A stretch of DNA of 64,000 bases from Streptomonospora salina (lineage in GTDB: Bacteria > Actinomycetota > Actinomycetes > Streptosporangiales > Streptosporangiaceae), in contig NZ_JACHLY010000001.1 in NCBI RefSeq assembly GCF_014204715.1, positions 1,581,001 through 1,645,000 of the forward strand, given 5' to 3'. Shown here piece by piece: positions 36,782 through 44,604 of the stretch. Both the position numbers and the translations under genes were made by a program. Positions within the stretch are counted from its first letter, which is position 1. The number at the start of each line of letters is the position of its first letter. The notes under the pieces were generated by a model that saw only the letters and a list, made by a program, of their open reading frames with translations, was not told the DNA's origin and did no database searches.

Positions 36782-37900
36782 CTATCGCAGCGTCGCCTGG
36801 GACGGGCCGGAGGCCGGTTCCGGCGGCGTGCCCGCCGCCGAGTCGCCTTGGGAGGGCGAGAAGCCCAAGGCGCCTTCGATTCCCTCCACTACGCGGAAGA
36901 AGTCCCGCGTGGACAACCACAGTTTATAGACGAGGGCCGCTTCGAAAGCGAGGAGCAAAACGCCTCCGGCCACAACGAATCCGGACATGATGCCCGTGGA
37001 GAACACGGCGATCACGGGCGCCGCCACGAAGACGGCGACCTGGAACTCGATGCCGCTGACCAGGTGGGTGCGGATGCGGCGCTCCCGCAGGAAGTCCCAG
37101 TACCTCTGGTACCAGGGGAATCGGGAGCGGAACTCCTGGTGCAGGTCGACCCGCGGCAGGCGCATGTCGGGGTGCTTGCCCGCGTCGCGGTCGTCGCGGC
37201 TCTCCCGTTCGGTCTGCGTCTGCAGTATGTGCTCCAGAACCGAGATCCCGTGCCGCAGCACCGCCTGCTCGCCCTGGTCGCTCATCGGGCGGTCGTCCTG
37301 GGCCGCCCCGGCGGCCGTCCCCGGTTCGGCCCCGTCGGGGCCGGAGGACTCGTCGGGCTCCAGCATCGACAGCGTCGCCCGGGCCCGTTCCAACGCCGCA
37401 GCCAGTCGGGAGCGCATCTCCCGGCGGACCTTGTAGACCTGCAGCGCGTTCAGGTAGCGCAGCATGTCGGCGAAGACCACGGCCAACGCGAGCCAGACGA
37501 AGCCGACCTGGCCGGTCTGCACGTATTGGCCGCCCATCAGCGCGATGGCGCAGACCAGTACCCGGAACCGGTCGAACATGTAGTCCATCCACGAACCGAT
37601 CAGGCTTTCGCCGTCGGTCAGCCGGGCCAGCTTCCCGTCCATGCAGTCGACCAGGAAGCACAGGTAGTACAGCACCGCGCCCAGGATCAGAAACGGCCAC
37701 TGGCCGACCGAGAACGCGGCAGCCGCGCCCAAGCCGAGGAACAGTGCGGCGACGGTCAGCTGGTTGGGCGTGATCGACGTGCGTGCGGCCGCGGTGCGCA
37801 CAGCCCGGACCGCGATGGGGTCCACCAGCCACACCGTCCACCAGGAGTCACGCGTGCGCTGCGTGCGCTCCTTGACCTCGTCCAGAGTGAAACCAGTCAT
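36782..37900 (-). CDS. CDP-alcohol phosphatidyltransferase family protein
   Basis: 372 residues. The family signature D-G-x2-A-R-x8-G-x3-D-x3-D is complete in 'DGKLARLTDGESLIG' followed by SWMDYMFD. Helices flank it (about 45-95 and 120-160). Unusually, a ~100-residue hydrophilic region ('RRLAAALERARATLSM...') separates these from two more C-terminal helices ('GIEFQVAVFVAAPVIAVFSTGIMSGFVVAGGVLLLAFEAALVY'). Ordinary members are ~200 residues. Such enzymes transfer a phosphatidyl or sugar-phospho group from CDP-alcohols to a polar acceptor in the membrane. ATG 37900 was chosen as the start nearest the first conserved helix. Product unknown. Confidence 0.88.
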   Translation of the reverse strand: MTGFTLDEVKERTQRTRDSWWTVWLVDPIAVRAVRTAAARTSITPNQLTVAALFLGLGAAAAFSVGQWPFLILGAVLYYLCFLVDCMDGKLARLTDGESLIGSWMDYMFDRFRVLVCAIALMGGQYVQTGQVGFVWLALAVVFADMLRYLNALQVYKVRREMRSRLAAALERARATLSMLEPDESSGPDGAEPGTAAGAAQDDRPMSDQGEQAVLRHGISVLEHILQTQTERESRDDRDAGKHPDMRLPRVDLHQEFRSRFPWYQRYWDFLRERRIRTHLVSGIEFQVAVFVAAPVIAVFSTGIMSGFVVAGGVLLLAFEAALVYKLWLSTRDFFRVVEGIEGALGFSPSQGDSAAGTPPEPASGPSQATLR

Positions 37901-38200
37901 CGTCGGTTCGAAACTCCCACACGCGAAGCGGATGTGCTCCCACCCGGCGATCGTCTGCCGAACCGGAGGGATCGGCGTGTGCCGCACGAGTCTACGCAGC
38001 CGTGGCGGACCCTGGGGAACTCACCGATTGCGCAGGTGTCGACCACCTTAAGTGATGCCCGGCGGCACCGGGCCCGGGGCGGCGCCGCGGGCCGGGTCCG
38101 CCGCCCCACCCGCCGCGACCTCATAGGCTGGAAGCGCCTGCGCGGCGGCTTCGCCGCCTGCGGGGCCGCACATCCAGCTTCCCACCAGGCAAGGAGACCA

Positions 38201-38698
38201 GTGAGCGAGTCCAGCGAGTCGACAGTCCGGCTGCGCGCGGGAGACCCCGCGCCGGAGTTCACCCTCACCGCGGCCGACGGCTCCGACGTCAGTCTCAGCG
38301 AGGTGCTCGCCTCCGGCGGCGAACGCGTGGTGCTGTACTTCTACCCGGCCGCCATGACACCCGGCTGCACCACCGAAGCCTGCGACTTCCGCGACAACCT
38401 CGGCGAGCTTGAGGAGGCGGGGGTCACCGTCCTGGGCGTCTCGCCCGACACCCCCGACAAGCTCGCCGAGTTCCGCGACCAGGAAGGCTTGACCTTCCCC
38501 CTGCTCAGCGACCCCGAAAAAGAGGTCCTGCGGGCTTACGGCGCCTTCGGTGAGAAGAACAACTACGGCAGGGTCGTGCAGGGCGTGATCCGCTCGACGT
38601 TCGTCATCGGCCCGGACGGGACCGTGGCCAAGGCCTTCTACAACGTGAAGGCCACCGGTCACGTCGACCGCGTGAAGCGCGAGCTGAACCTGGCGTGA
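38201..38698 (+). CDS. bcp: Thioredoxin-dependent peroxiredoxin (Bcp/PrxQ)
   Basis: 165 residues. It reduces hydrogen and organic peroxides with thioredoxin. The peroxidatic cysteine lies in 'YPAAMTPGCTTEACDFRD', with the resolving cysteine five residues later as in atypical 2-Cys BCP. 'VLGVSPDTPDKLAEFRDQEGLTFPLLSD' and 'VIRSTFVIGPDGTV' complete the fold. GTG 38201 follows AAGGAG at the right spacing and matches the family's N-terminus. A tRNA gene on the same strand follows ~140 bases downstream. Confidence 0.96.
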   Translation: MSESSESTVRLRAGDPAPEFTLTAADGSDVSLSEVLASGGERVVLYFYPAAMTPGCTTEACDFRDNLGELEEAGVTVLGVSPDTPDKLAEFRDQEGLTFPLLSDPEKEVLRAYGAFGEKNNYGRVVQGVIRSTFVIGPDGTVAKAFYNVKATGHVDRVKRELNLA

Positions 38699-38840
38699 AG
38701 GCCGGGACGGACCGGGCGGGGCCGCCGGCGCCCCCGCCCGGCTCCACTTGCGCGTGCGCCCCGGCGGTGCCACCCTCGCTCAGACGGTCGATTCGCCCGC
38801 GCCGCTCCGCCGGGGCGCACCCGCGCGCGATCACCGGAGA

Positions 38841-38914
38841 GGGGCCGTAGCCCAACGGCAGGAGGCGGCAGGTTTAGGACCTGTACAGTGCGGGTTCGAA
38901 TCCCGCCGGCCCCA
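38841..38914 (+). tRNA. tRNA with UAG anticodon (Leu, CUA codon) but short variable loop
   Basis: A full cloverleaf can be drawn: acceptor GGGGCCG (38841-38847) with CGGCCCC (38907-38913), D-arm with only three pairs (GCC/GGC), anticodon stem GCAGG/CCUGU, loop TTTAGGA, 5-base variable loop ACAGT, T-stem GCGGG/CCCGC with loop TTCGAAT, and A73. CCA is not encoded. The anticodon UAG reads CUA (leucine), and A73, G37 and the three-pair D-stem fit tRNA-Leu. However bacterial tRNA-Leu is class II with a long variable arm, absent here. Real gene likely; amino-acid identity uncertain. Confidence 0.85.
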
Positions 38915-38952
38915 CGTTCCACCTCCCGGCCGAGTGGTCGCCGGCCTCCTGG

Positions 38953-39288
38953 CTATCCCGCGTCCGGCCAGTGCGGGCCGAGGTAGGGATCGGGGGCGGC
39001 CCGGGCCCAGTCCGCGAGGATCTTCGCCAGGGCTGCGGCCTGTGCTCCGCCGGGGGGCAGGTGCCGCTTCAGCACGAAGACCAGTACCACGTCGCGTTCG
39101 ACGGCGAAATCCACGACGTTCTCGGTGACGACAGCCCTGCCTTCCGCACGAGCGGTCGCCGCGACGAGCGAGTCCTCGACGGCCTGGAGTCCGATCTCCG
39201 ACACGTGCAGAGCGTCACGGTCGTAGGTCTCGCGGAGCAGCCGCGCCGCGGACGGCGGGAACATCTCGTCGATCAGGAACGAGCTCAT
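38953..39288 (-). CDS. PIN-like (DUF5615/Mut7-C type) toxin
   Basis: 111 residues. 'FLIDEMFPPSAARLLRETYDRDALHVSEIG' places the first acidic residue, and 'DSLVAATARAEGRAVVTENVVDFA' gives the second acidic cluster, the layout of DUF5615/PIN-like ribonucleases. The ATG overlaps the upstream antitoxin stop (ATGA-type overlap), the order typical of type II toxin-antitoxin pairs. RNA-cleaving toxicity is expected from the family and not shown. The pair lies next to the tRNA gene, a frequent integration site, although no att repeat was recognised. Confidence 0.82.
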   Translation of the reverse strand: MSSFLIDEMFPPSAARLLRETYDRDALHVSEIGLQAVEDSLVAATARAEGRAVVTENVVDFAVERDVVLVFVLKRHLPPGGAQAAALAKILADWARAAPDPYLGPHWPDAG

Positions 39289-39704
39289 GTCAGCAGCGCC
39301 TCGCGTTCTGCAACGGCACGGCGGCTGCGTGCGATCAGGTCCCGGTTGCGGTCGATGCGGCTGTGGATCTGCTCGGCGTGTTCGGCGGCGTAGTCCACTG
39401 CGATGCGGATCAGCCGGGGATGCAGCTCCGACTCGGCACTGAATGTGGCAATGCGGTGCTCCTCACTGCCGTCGAGCTCCTGCAGCCGGGAGACGACCTC
39501 CCAGACGTCCGGTCCGGCGGCCAGAGCGGCCCGCCGGTCGTGCGCCGGACCGCGGAAGACGATGCCGGGGAAGTCGCGCTGGTCCACCCCTTCGACGACG
39601 AGGCTCTCCAGCAGCGCCGTCACGCTCACTCCCTCGTGGGCGGCTCTCGTGTCCAGCGCGCGCTTCACCTGATCACTGATCCGGAACGACGTGCTTCTTG
39701 CCAT
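39285..39704 (-). CDS. Antitoxin-like protein (ribbon-helix-helix type N-terminus)
   Basis: 139 residues. The N-terminus 'ARSTSFRISDQVKRALDTRAAHEGVSVTALLESLVVEGV' reads as a ribbon-helix-helix DNA-binding fold, and the remainder is a helical region that would embrace the toxin ('HPRLIRIAVDYAAEHAEQIHSRIDRNRDLIARSRRAVAEREALL'). It precedes and overlaps the PIN-like toxin gene. Autoregulation of the operon is expected. ATG 39704 is supported by a GGAGGAGAC-type site upstream. Confidence 0.8.
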   Translation of the reverse strand: MARSTSFRISDQVKRALDTRAAHEGVSVTALLESLVVEGVDQRDFPGIVFRGPAHDRRAALAAGPDVWEVVSRLQELDGSEEHRIATFSAESELHPRLIRIAVDYAAEHAEQIHSRIDRNRDLIARSRRAVAEREALLT

Positions 39705-39852
39705 GGTGGTCTCCTCCCCGACCTCGAAACGTGTACCGCAGTGTAGCGCACATGAACTGCAAGCGGGGATCCGAAAAGCAGGAGTCCAGGAGGCGTGGTC
39801 GAAACCGTGCCTGCTCGGCCACCACCGGTCGACGTCCGTGCGAGGACCGGCC

Positions 39853-41195
39853 TCAGTCCCGGCGGCGGTGATCGCCGTCCCAGTCGTGGCCGGGGTCCCG
39901 CGGGTGGCGCGGCATCAGCTGATCGAGGTCCACGGCCGCGGCCGTGGCTTCGGTGCCGGCGTCGCCGGGGTGCAGGGCGTCGCCGCTGTCGTAGGCCGGT
40001 GCCAGGCGCAGCGGATCGCCGGCGGAGGCGGTGGCCGCGGCGAAGTCCGCGACACCGTCGAACTCGCCGCCGGTGCGGATCCACTCGTTGACCGCGCTCC
40101 AGGTCTCCTGGCGCTCGGGAGTCCAGATCGACGAGCCCTTGAACGGCAGCAGGGTGCCGCCGACGATGCGCAGGCCGCGGGCGTGGGCGCGGTCGATGAT
40201 CTGCCGGTAGCCGTCGATGATCTCCGGCGCGCTGCTGCCGTAGCCGATGTCGTTGATGCCTTCGAGCAGGATGACGGTGCGCGCGCCCGACTGGTCGAGG
40301 ACGTCGCGGTCCAGCCGGTCGACGGCGCCGACGCCGTAGAAGGGCTGTCCGTCGCGCTCGCCCAGCAGCAGGTTGCCGCCCAGGCCGGCGTTGGCCACGG
40401 ACAGGGTCGGGCCCTCGACCGCGTCCAGCCGGCGGGCCAGGTGGTCGGGCCAGCGCTGGTCGGCGTTGCCGGTGGTGGCTGCCGTGTCGGTGATGGAGTC
40501 GCCGAGCGCGACCACGGTGCCGGTGACCTTCCGGCCGCGCTCGACGTCGACACCGCTGGTGAGCATCCAGCACGGCGTCGAGGCGAAGCCGCCGCCGGCG
40601 ACGTCGCGGGTGGCGTCTCCCCGGACGAGGAAATTGCCCTGCGCGGTGAAGGGGTGATTGGTGACCGGCCCTGTGGCCTGGGGCGTGTAAACGCTGACGA
40701 GCAGCTTGGACAGCGCCTCGACGTCCAACGCGACCGGGTCGCTGAACAGTTCGGCGCCGGCCGGGATCGTCGCGCCGCGCCGGCCGTCGAAGGTCAGCGA
40801 GCGCAGGGTGCCGGGCACGGCCGCCGCGCCCTCGTCCTGGATCGCCACCGAGGCGCGGCCCACGCGGATCGGCCGCTCGCCGAAGGCGTTGGTCAGGCGC
40901 ACGCGCACCTCGTCGCCGCCGGCGCTGAGGAAGACGGCGTTGCGTACCGTCCGGTGCTTCAGTCCGTCTCCGGCGGGACAGCCGCTCCACGGGATGTCGC
41001 CGCCCTCGACCGGGCTCGCGCGGCCCAGCCGGTGACCCACTGCTGCCCGTGCCGGGGGCCGGCAGCCGCGCTGCTGCCGCCCAGGGCCAGGATCAGCAGT
41101 GCGGTCAGCGGCAGGGCCACCGCCGACAGCAGGGGGCCGCGGCGCTCTGCGCCGCGCGCGGGGCGCTCCGTACGGGAACCGTCAGGCGTAGTCAC
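39853..41195 (-). pseudogene. SGNH/GDSL-family secreted hydrolase broken by a 2-base frameshift
   Basis: The gene starts at GTG 41195 (AGGAG 6 bases upstream) with an export signal ('LLSAVALPLTALLILALGGSSAAA') and 'QQWVTGWA', then runs out of frame. The remaining ~390 residues continue in another frame as a complete SGNH hydrolase: 'TVVALGDSITDTAATTG' (Ser nucleophile), 'GLGGNLLLGERDG', 'LLEGINDIGYG' and 'YDSGDALHPGDAG' (Asp/His). The frames meet at the CGCGCG tract 41017-41022, so a 2-base CG expansion restores nothing unless removed; without it the junction would read WAAS-P as in homologues. A sequencing error is the main alternative. Family: carbohydrate esterase/lipase-like. Confidence 0.78.
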
Positions 41196-41250
41196 GGGAT
41201 CTCCTGCGCTGTGGGCCGGGGGATCGGGAGTCGTGTGCCACCGTGAGACC

Positions 41251-41266
41251 GAACCGGTTCAGTATA
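41251..41266 (-). promoter_or_regulatory. -10 element with LacI-like palindrome
   Basis: GAACCGGTTC (41251-41260), a 10-base palindrome with the central CG of LacI/GalR operators, directly follows (minus strand) a good -10, TATACT (41266-41261). The pair lies ~55-70 bases before the SGNH hydrolase start. No clear -35. Confidence 0.4.
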
Positions 41267-41442
41267 CGTTCGGACACGCTCCGCCACCACGGTGCGGCGT
41301 GTCCGGTCCCGGCCGTGCCGCATATGACGGACTGCGCCGAGGCACTGCGTCGGGGTATCGGGCCCCTCGCTCGGCGGGAACGCGGCGTCCTCCACCGGCC
41401 CGCGGGCCGCCGCCGGGCCGACGTCCGGCCGACGCCCCGCCG

Positions 41443-42870
41443 CTAGGTGCGGAAGAGCAGCGCCCAGAGCACGACGCCGAGCAGGACCAGGACGCCGGCG
41501 ACCACGCCCAGGACCACCAGCAGCGGGCTGCCCTCGCCGTGCTTGCCGGAGCTGGTCAAGCCGAGGGTGTCGGTGGAGTCGCGGATCGACGTCAGCAGGT
41601 CGCCCACCGACTCGGGGCGGTGGCGCTGGATCCGGTCGTGCCAGATGGACACCGAGTCGGAGAAGTGGTCCTGCAAGTCCGAAACCGAACCCTGGACTGA
41701 GCTGCGCAGCAGATGGGCGCCCTGGAGGAACTGGTCGCGCGCCGACTCGGACCCGCCGTCCCCGGCCGCTTCCCCGCCGCTCTCCGCGCCGGACTCTTCG
41801 GCGCGCCCGTCCGGCTCCGCGGACGCGGCGCCGGGGTCGCCGGCGTCGCCGGGGTCGTCGTCGGCGCTGTAGCCGCCCTCGCGGGACGGCGCGGGAACGA
41901 CCGGCTGGGTACCGGTCGTCGCGGTCTTGGCCGCGGTATCGGGGCTGGTCTCGGGCGCCCACGGGGCGAGCGCGGCGATGCGCAGCATCTTGGTGGCGTT
42001 CTCGGCCGTGAGCCGGTCGCCCGGCTGGACGTGCAGCAACCCGGCCAGCACCGGCGCGAGCGGCCCGGCGTTCTGCGCGGCCGGCGGGTCCTCCAGGTCG
42101 GCGCCCTTGAGGATGCGGATGTAGCCTTTGCGGTCGTAGGGCGGGTGCCCTTCGACGGCGGCGTAGAGGGTGGCCCCCAGCGACCACAGGTCGGACTCCG
42201 GGCCCACGGGCCCGGCCTTGGCGCGCTCGGGCGGAATATAGGAAGGCGAGCCGATGATGCGGCCCGAACTGGTCAGGGCGGATTCCCCGGTCCAGGCGGC
42301 GAGGCCGAAGTCGGTCAGCACGACCCGGCCGTCCTCGCTGATCATGACGTTCTCGGGCTTGACGTCGCGGTGCACGATCCCGTCTTCGTGGGCGGCCTTG
42401 AGCGCGTCGATCAGCTGCAGGCCGATCTCGGCGACGCGCTGGTAGGGCAGCGGCCCGGCCACATCGACGATCCCCGCGAGCGTGCGCGCGTCGATGTACT
42501 CCATGACGATCCACGGGCGGTCGTCTTCGTCGACGACGTCGAGCACGGTCACCACACCCGGGTGGGCCAGGCGCGCGGCCACGCGCGCCTCGCGGGTGGT
42601 GCGCTGCAGCAGGCTCTCGCGCTCGGCGGAGCTCACGTCGTCGGGCAGGCGCAGCTCCTTGACCGCGACCCGGCGGTCCAGAACCAGGTCGGTCGCGCGC
42701 CAGACGGTACCCACACCGCCGCGGGCGACCTCGTCGACGAGTTCGTAGCGGCCCTTGAGTACACGGTCCGGGGCTCCGGACTGCACGGCCGCAGGAGCCG
42801 CGGGATCGCCGGCCGGCTCATGCCGTCCGGCGCCGGGCCGCTCCGCTTCGGGCTTCTCGATGGAGGACAC
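41443..42870 (-). CDS. Membrane-anchored Ser/Thr protein kinase (Hanks type)
   Basis: 475 residues. The kinase domain (about 42-300) has 'VARGGVGTVWRA', 'RVAVKELRLP' (Lys), 'HRDVKPENVMI', 'LTDFGLA' and 'SYIPPERA'. A long acidic disordered linker, a coiled segment ('DQFLQGAHLLRSSVQGSVSDLQDHFSDSVSIWHDR') and one C-terminal membrane helix ('LLVVLGVVAGVLVLLGVVLWALLF') follow, ending FRT. Like the kinase at 14.4 kb it has no extracellular sensor. It is transcribed alone, towards the SGNH hydrolase region. Substrates unknown. Confidence 0.93.
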   Translation of the reverse strand: MSSIEKPEAERPGAGRHEPAGDPAAPAAVQSGAPDRVLKGRYELVDEVARGGVGTVWRATDLVLDRRVAVKELRLPDDVSSAERESLLQRTTREARVAARLAHPGVVTVLDVVDEDDRPWIVMEYIDARTLAGIVDVAGPLPYQRVAEIGLQLIDALKAAHEDGIVHRDVKPENVMISEDGRVVLTDFGLAAWTGESALTSSGRIIGSPSYIPPERAKAGPVGPESDLWSLGATLYAAVEGHPPYDRKGYIRILKGADLEDPPAAQNAGPLAPVLAGLLHVQPGDRLTAENATKMLRIAALAPWAPETSPDTAAKTATTGTQPVVPAPSREGGYSADDDPGDAGDPGAASAEPDGRAEESGAESGGEAAGDGGSESARDQFLQGAHLLRSSVQGSVSDLQDHFSDSVSIWHDRIQRHRPESVGDLLTSIRDSTDTLGLTSSGKHGEGSPLLVVLGVVAGVLVLLGVVLWALLFRT

Positions 42871-42975
42871 GGTCAGTCAGCGAGTCTCATCACGGCCACG
42901 GTGGCCTCCTGCGGGCTCTTACAGTCGCATCGGGCAGCGCGGCGGGTTCCCGGGCTGCACGTGCACGGAACATCG

Positions 42976-43002
42976 TTTATACCAGGCATCACCGACGTCC
43001 AA
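42976..43002 (-). promoter_or_regulatory. Possible kinase promoter
   Basis: Minus-strand TTGGAC (43002-42997), a short 15-base spacer and TATAAA (42981-42976), ~105 bases before the kinase ATG in an AT-richer patch. The spacer is suboptimal. Confidence 0.35.
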
Positions 43003-43157
43003 GCAGGTGGTTGCCGGATCACCGTTGTTTAGGTTCGGTTTCGTTATGTCCTCCCCGGGCGGCTCCGTTACACCGTTTCGACCGGTTCTTCCCGATCGGC
43101 GGCGAAGATCACCTGAGGCGCACGGGACTCCCGGGGAGGCTCACGTTCGGCCCGCCG

Positions 43158-44504
43158 TCAGCTCCACAGCGTCTCGGGGTCGCGCACCGTGACCGGACCC
43201 GCGCCCGCTTCGCTCAGCGGGCCCTCCAGGCTCGCGGCGTCGCCGGCGATGACCGTGACCATCTCGCTCGGGTGTAGATACTCCCGGGCGGCCCCGGCGA
43301 GGTCGTCGGCGGTGAGCGCCTCGAAACCGGCCCGAAGCCGGTCGATGTGGTCCTCGGGCAGGTCGTGCACGACCGTCTCGACCAGCGCGCCGGCCAGGCT
43401 GCGCGCCGTGGAGTAGCTGACCGGAAGCCCCACCGTGTTGGACTCGCGCACCGCCGACAACTCGGTCTCGCTGACCCCCTCGCGCCGCAGCCGCTCCGTC
43501 TCGGCCAGCGACGCGGTCAGCGAATGCGCCGTCGTCTGGGTGTCGACCTGCGTGCTGATCAAGAACACTCCGCTGTCGCGGCGCAGGTCGAACCGGCAGC
43601 CGGCACCGTAGGTGTAGCCCAGGCGCTCACGCAGCTCCAGATTGAGCCGCGACGTGAACATGCCGCCCAGGACGTCGCTGATGCCGTCGGCGCGGGGCAG
43701 GTCCACGTCCCGGCGGGCCGGAGCGCGGTGGGCCATCAGCAGCGCCGACTGCACCGAGCCCGGGCGGTCCAGGACGACGACCCGCGGCAGCTCGCCGCCG
43801 GCCGGCTCGGGCGGGGTCCGGTCCGGGGCGTCGGCGGCGGCCGCATCGCCGAAGACGGCCGACCCCAGAGCCTCCAGGTCCACCCCCGTCAGGTCGCCGA
43901 CGACCACCAGGGTGCCCGCGACCGCTGCGATGGACGAAGCGTGGAAGTCCCGAACCGCCTGCGGGGTGACCTGTTTGAGCGCCACGGGGGCGCCGCTGAG
44001 CGGGGTGGCGTAGCGCCCGGTGAACAGCTGCCCGCCTACCGCGCGGGTGGCCAGCGTCGAGGGCACCGACGCGTCCAGCCAGAACCGCTCCAGGATCTGG
44101 TCGCGGCGGCGCAGCACGTCCTCGTCGCGCAGCGCCGGATTGCGCACCGCTTCGGCCAGCAGCGCGGTGGCGTCCTGCAGGCGGTTGACGGGCGCGTCGA
44201 CACCGGTGACGAAGCTGTCCCAGGTGACACGCGAGACCCACTCGGCGCCGTGGCGCTCCAGAGCGGGAGCCAGCGAGCTGTTGCCGTGGAAACCGTCCTC
44301 GAGCGCTTCGTTGGTGAGCGCCGCGACGCCCATGCTCTCCTGCGGTTCGGTGGCGCCTCCGGCGTGGTGGACCAGGCGCACCGAGGCGAAAGCCTGGCCG
44401 GGCACGTCGATTGCGACGACCGTGCCGCCGCCCACGGTCAGGCGCCGGGGCTTGGGGAAGGTGTAGGGCGTCGGGGCACCGAGGTCGGGTCGGGTCTGCA
44501 GCAT
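43158..44504 (-). CDS. M16-family peptidase subunit without zinc motif
   Basis: 448 residues with the two-lobed M16 fold ('LRERLGYTYGAGCRFDLRRDSGVFLISTQVDT', 'AGTLVVVGDLTG', 'RPGSVQSALLMAHRA'). At the place of HxxEH the sequence reads 'GGATEPQESMGVAALTNEALEDG', so it cannot bind zinc. It follows the active M16 gene by 100 bases on the same strand. Such inactive/active pairs form heterodimers (as with mitochondrial MPP alpha/beta or Sphingomonas M16B pairs). ATG 44504 is the only start close to the conserved N-terminus. Confidence 0.9.
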   Translation of the reverse strand: MLQTRPDLGAPTPYTFPKPRRLTVGGGTVVAIDVPGQAFASVRLVHHAGGATEPQESMGVAALTNEALEDGFHGNSSLAPALERHGAEWVSRVTWDSFVTGVDAPVNRLQDATALLAEAVRNPALRDEDVLRRRDQILERFWLDASVPSTLATRAVGGQLFTGRYATPLSGAPVALKQVTPQAVRDFHASSIAAVAGTLVVVGDLTGVDLEALGSAVFGDAAAADAPDRTPPEPAGGELPRVVVLDRPGSVQSALLMAHRAPARRDVDLPRADGISDVLGGMFTSRLNLELRERLGYTYGAGCRFDLRRDSGVFLISTQVDTQTTAHSLTASLAETERLRREGVSETELSAVRESNTVGLPVSYSTARSLAGALVETVVHDLPEDHIDRLRAGFEALTADDLAGAAREYLHPSEMVTVIAGDAASLEGPLSEAGAGPVTVRDPETLWS

Positions 44505-44604
44505 GCGGGTAGCGACTCTCTCGTGAAGCGGACGAAGACCGCGGAACTGTCGGGCGAGCGGCCGGGGCACCGTGCGGCCGGCACGGTGCCCGCGTACCGG
44601 TTGG

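Noticed and set aside
41017-41022. Programmed ribosomal frameshift joining the two SGNH hydrolase parts
   Set aside because: No slippery heptamer or downstream pseudoknot is evident; a CG-repeat indel explains the shift more simply.
41243-41446. 67-codon plus-strand frame before the second kinase
   Set aside because: No ribosome-binding site, overlaps the kinase gene end and the hydrolase promoter; composition is non-coding.
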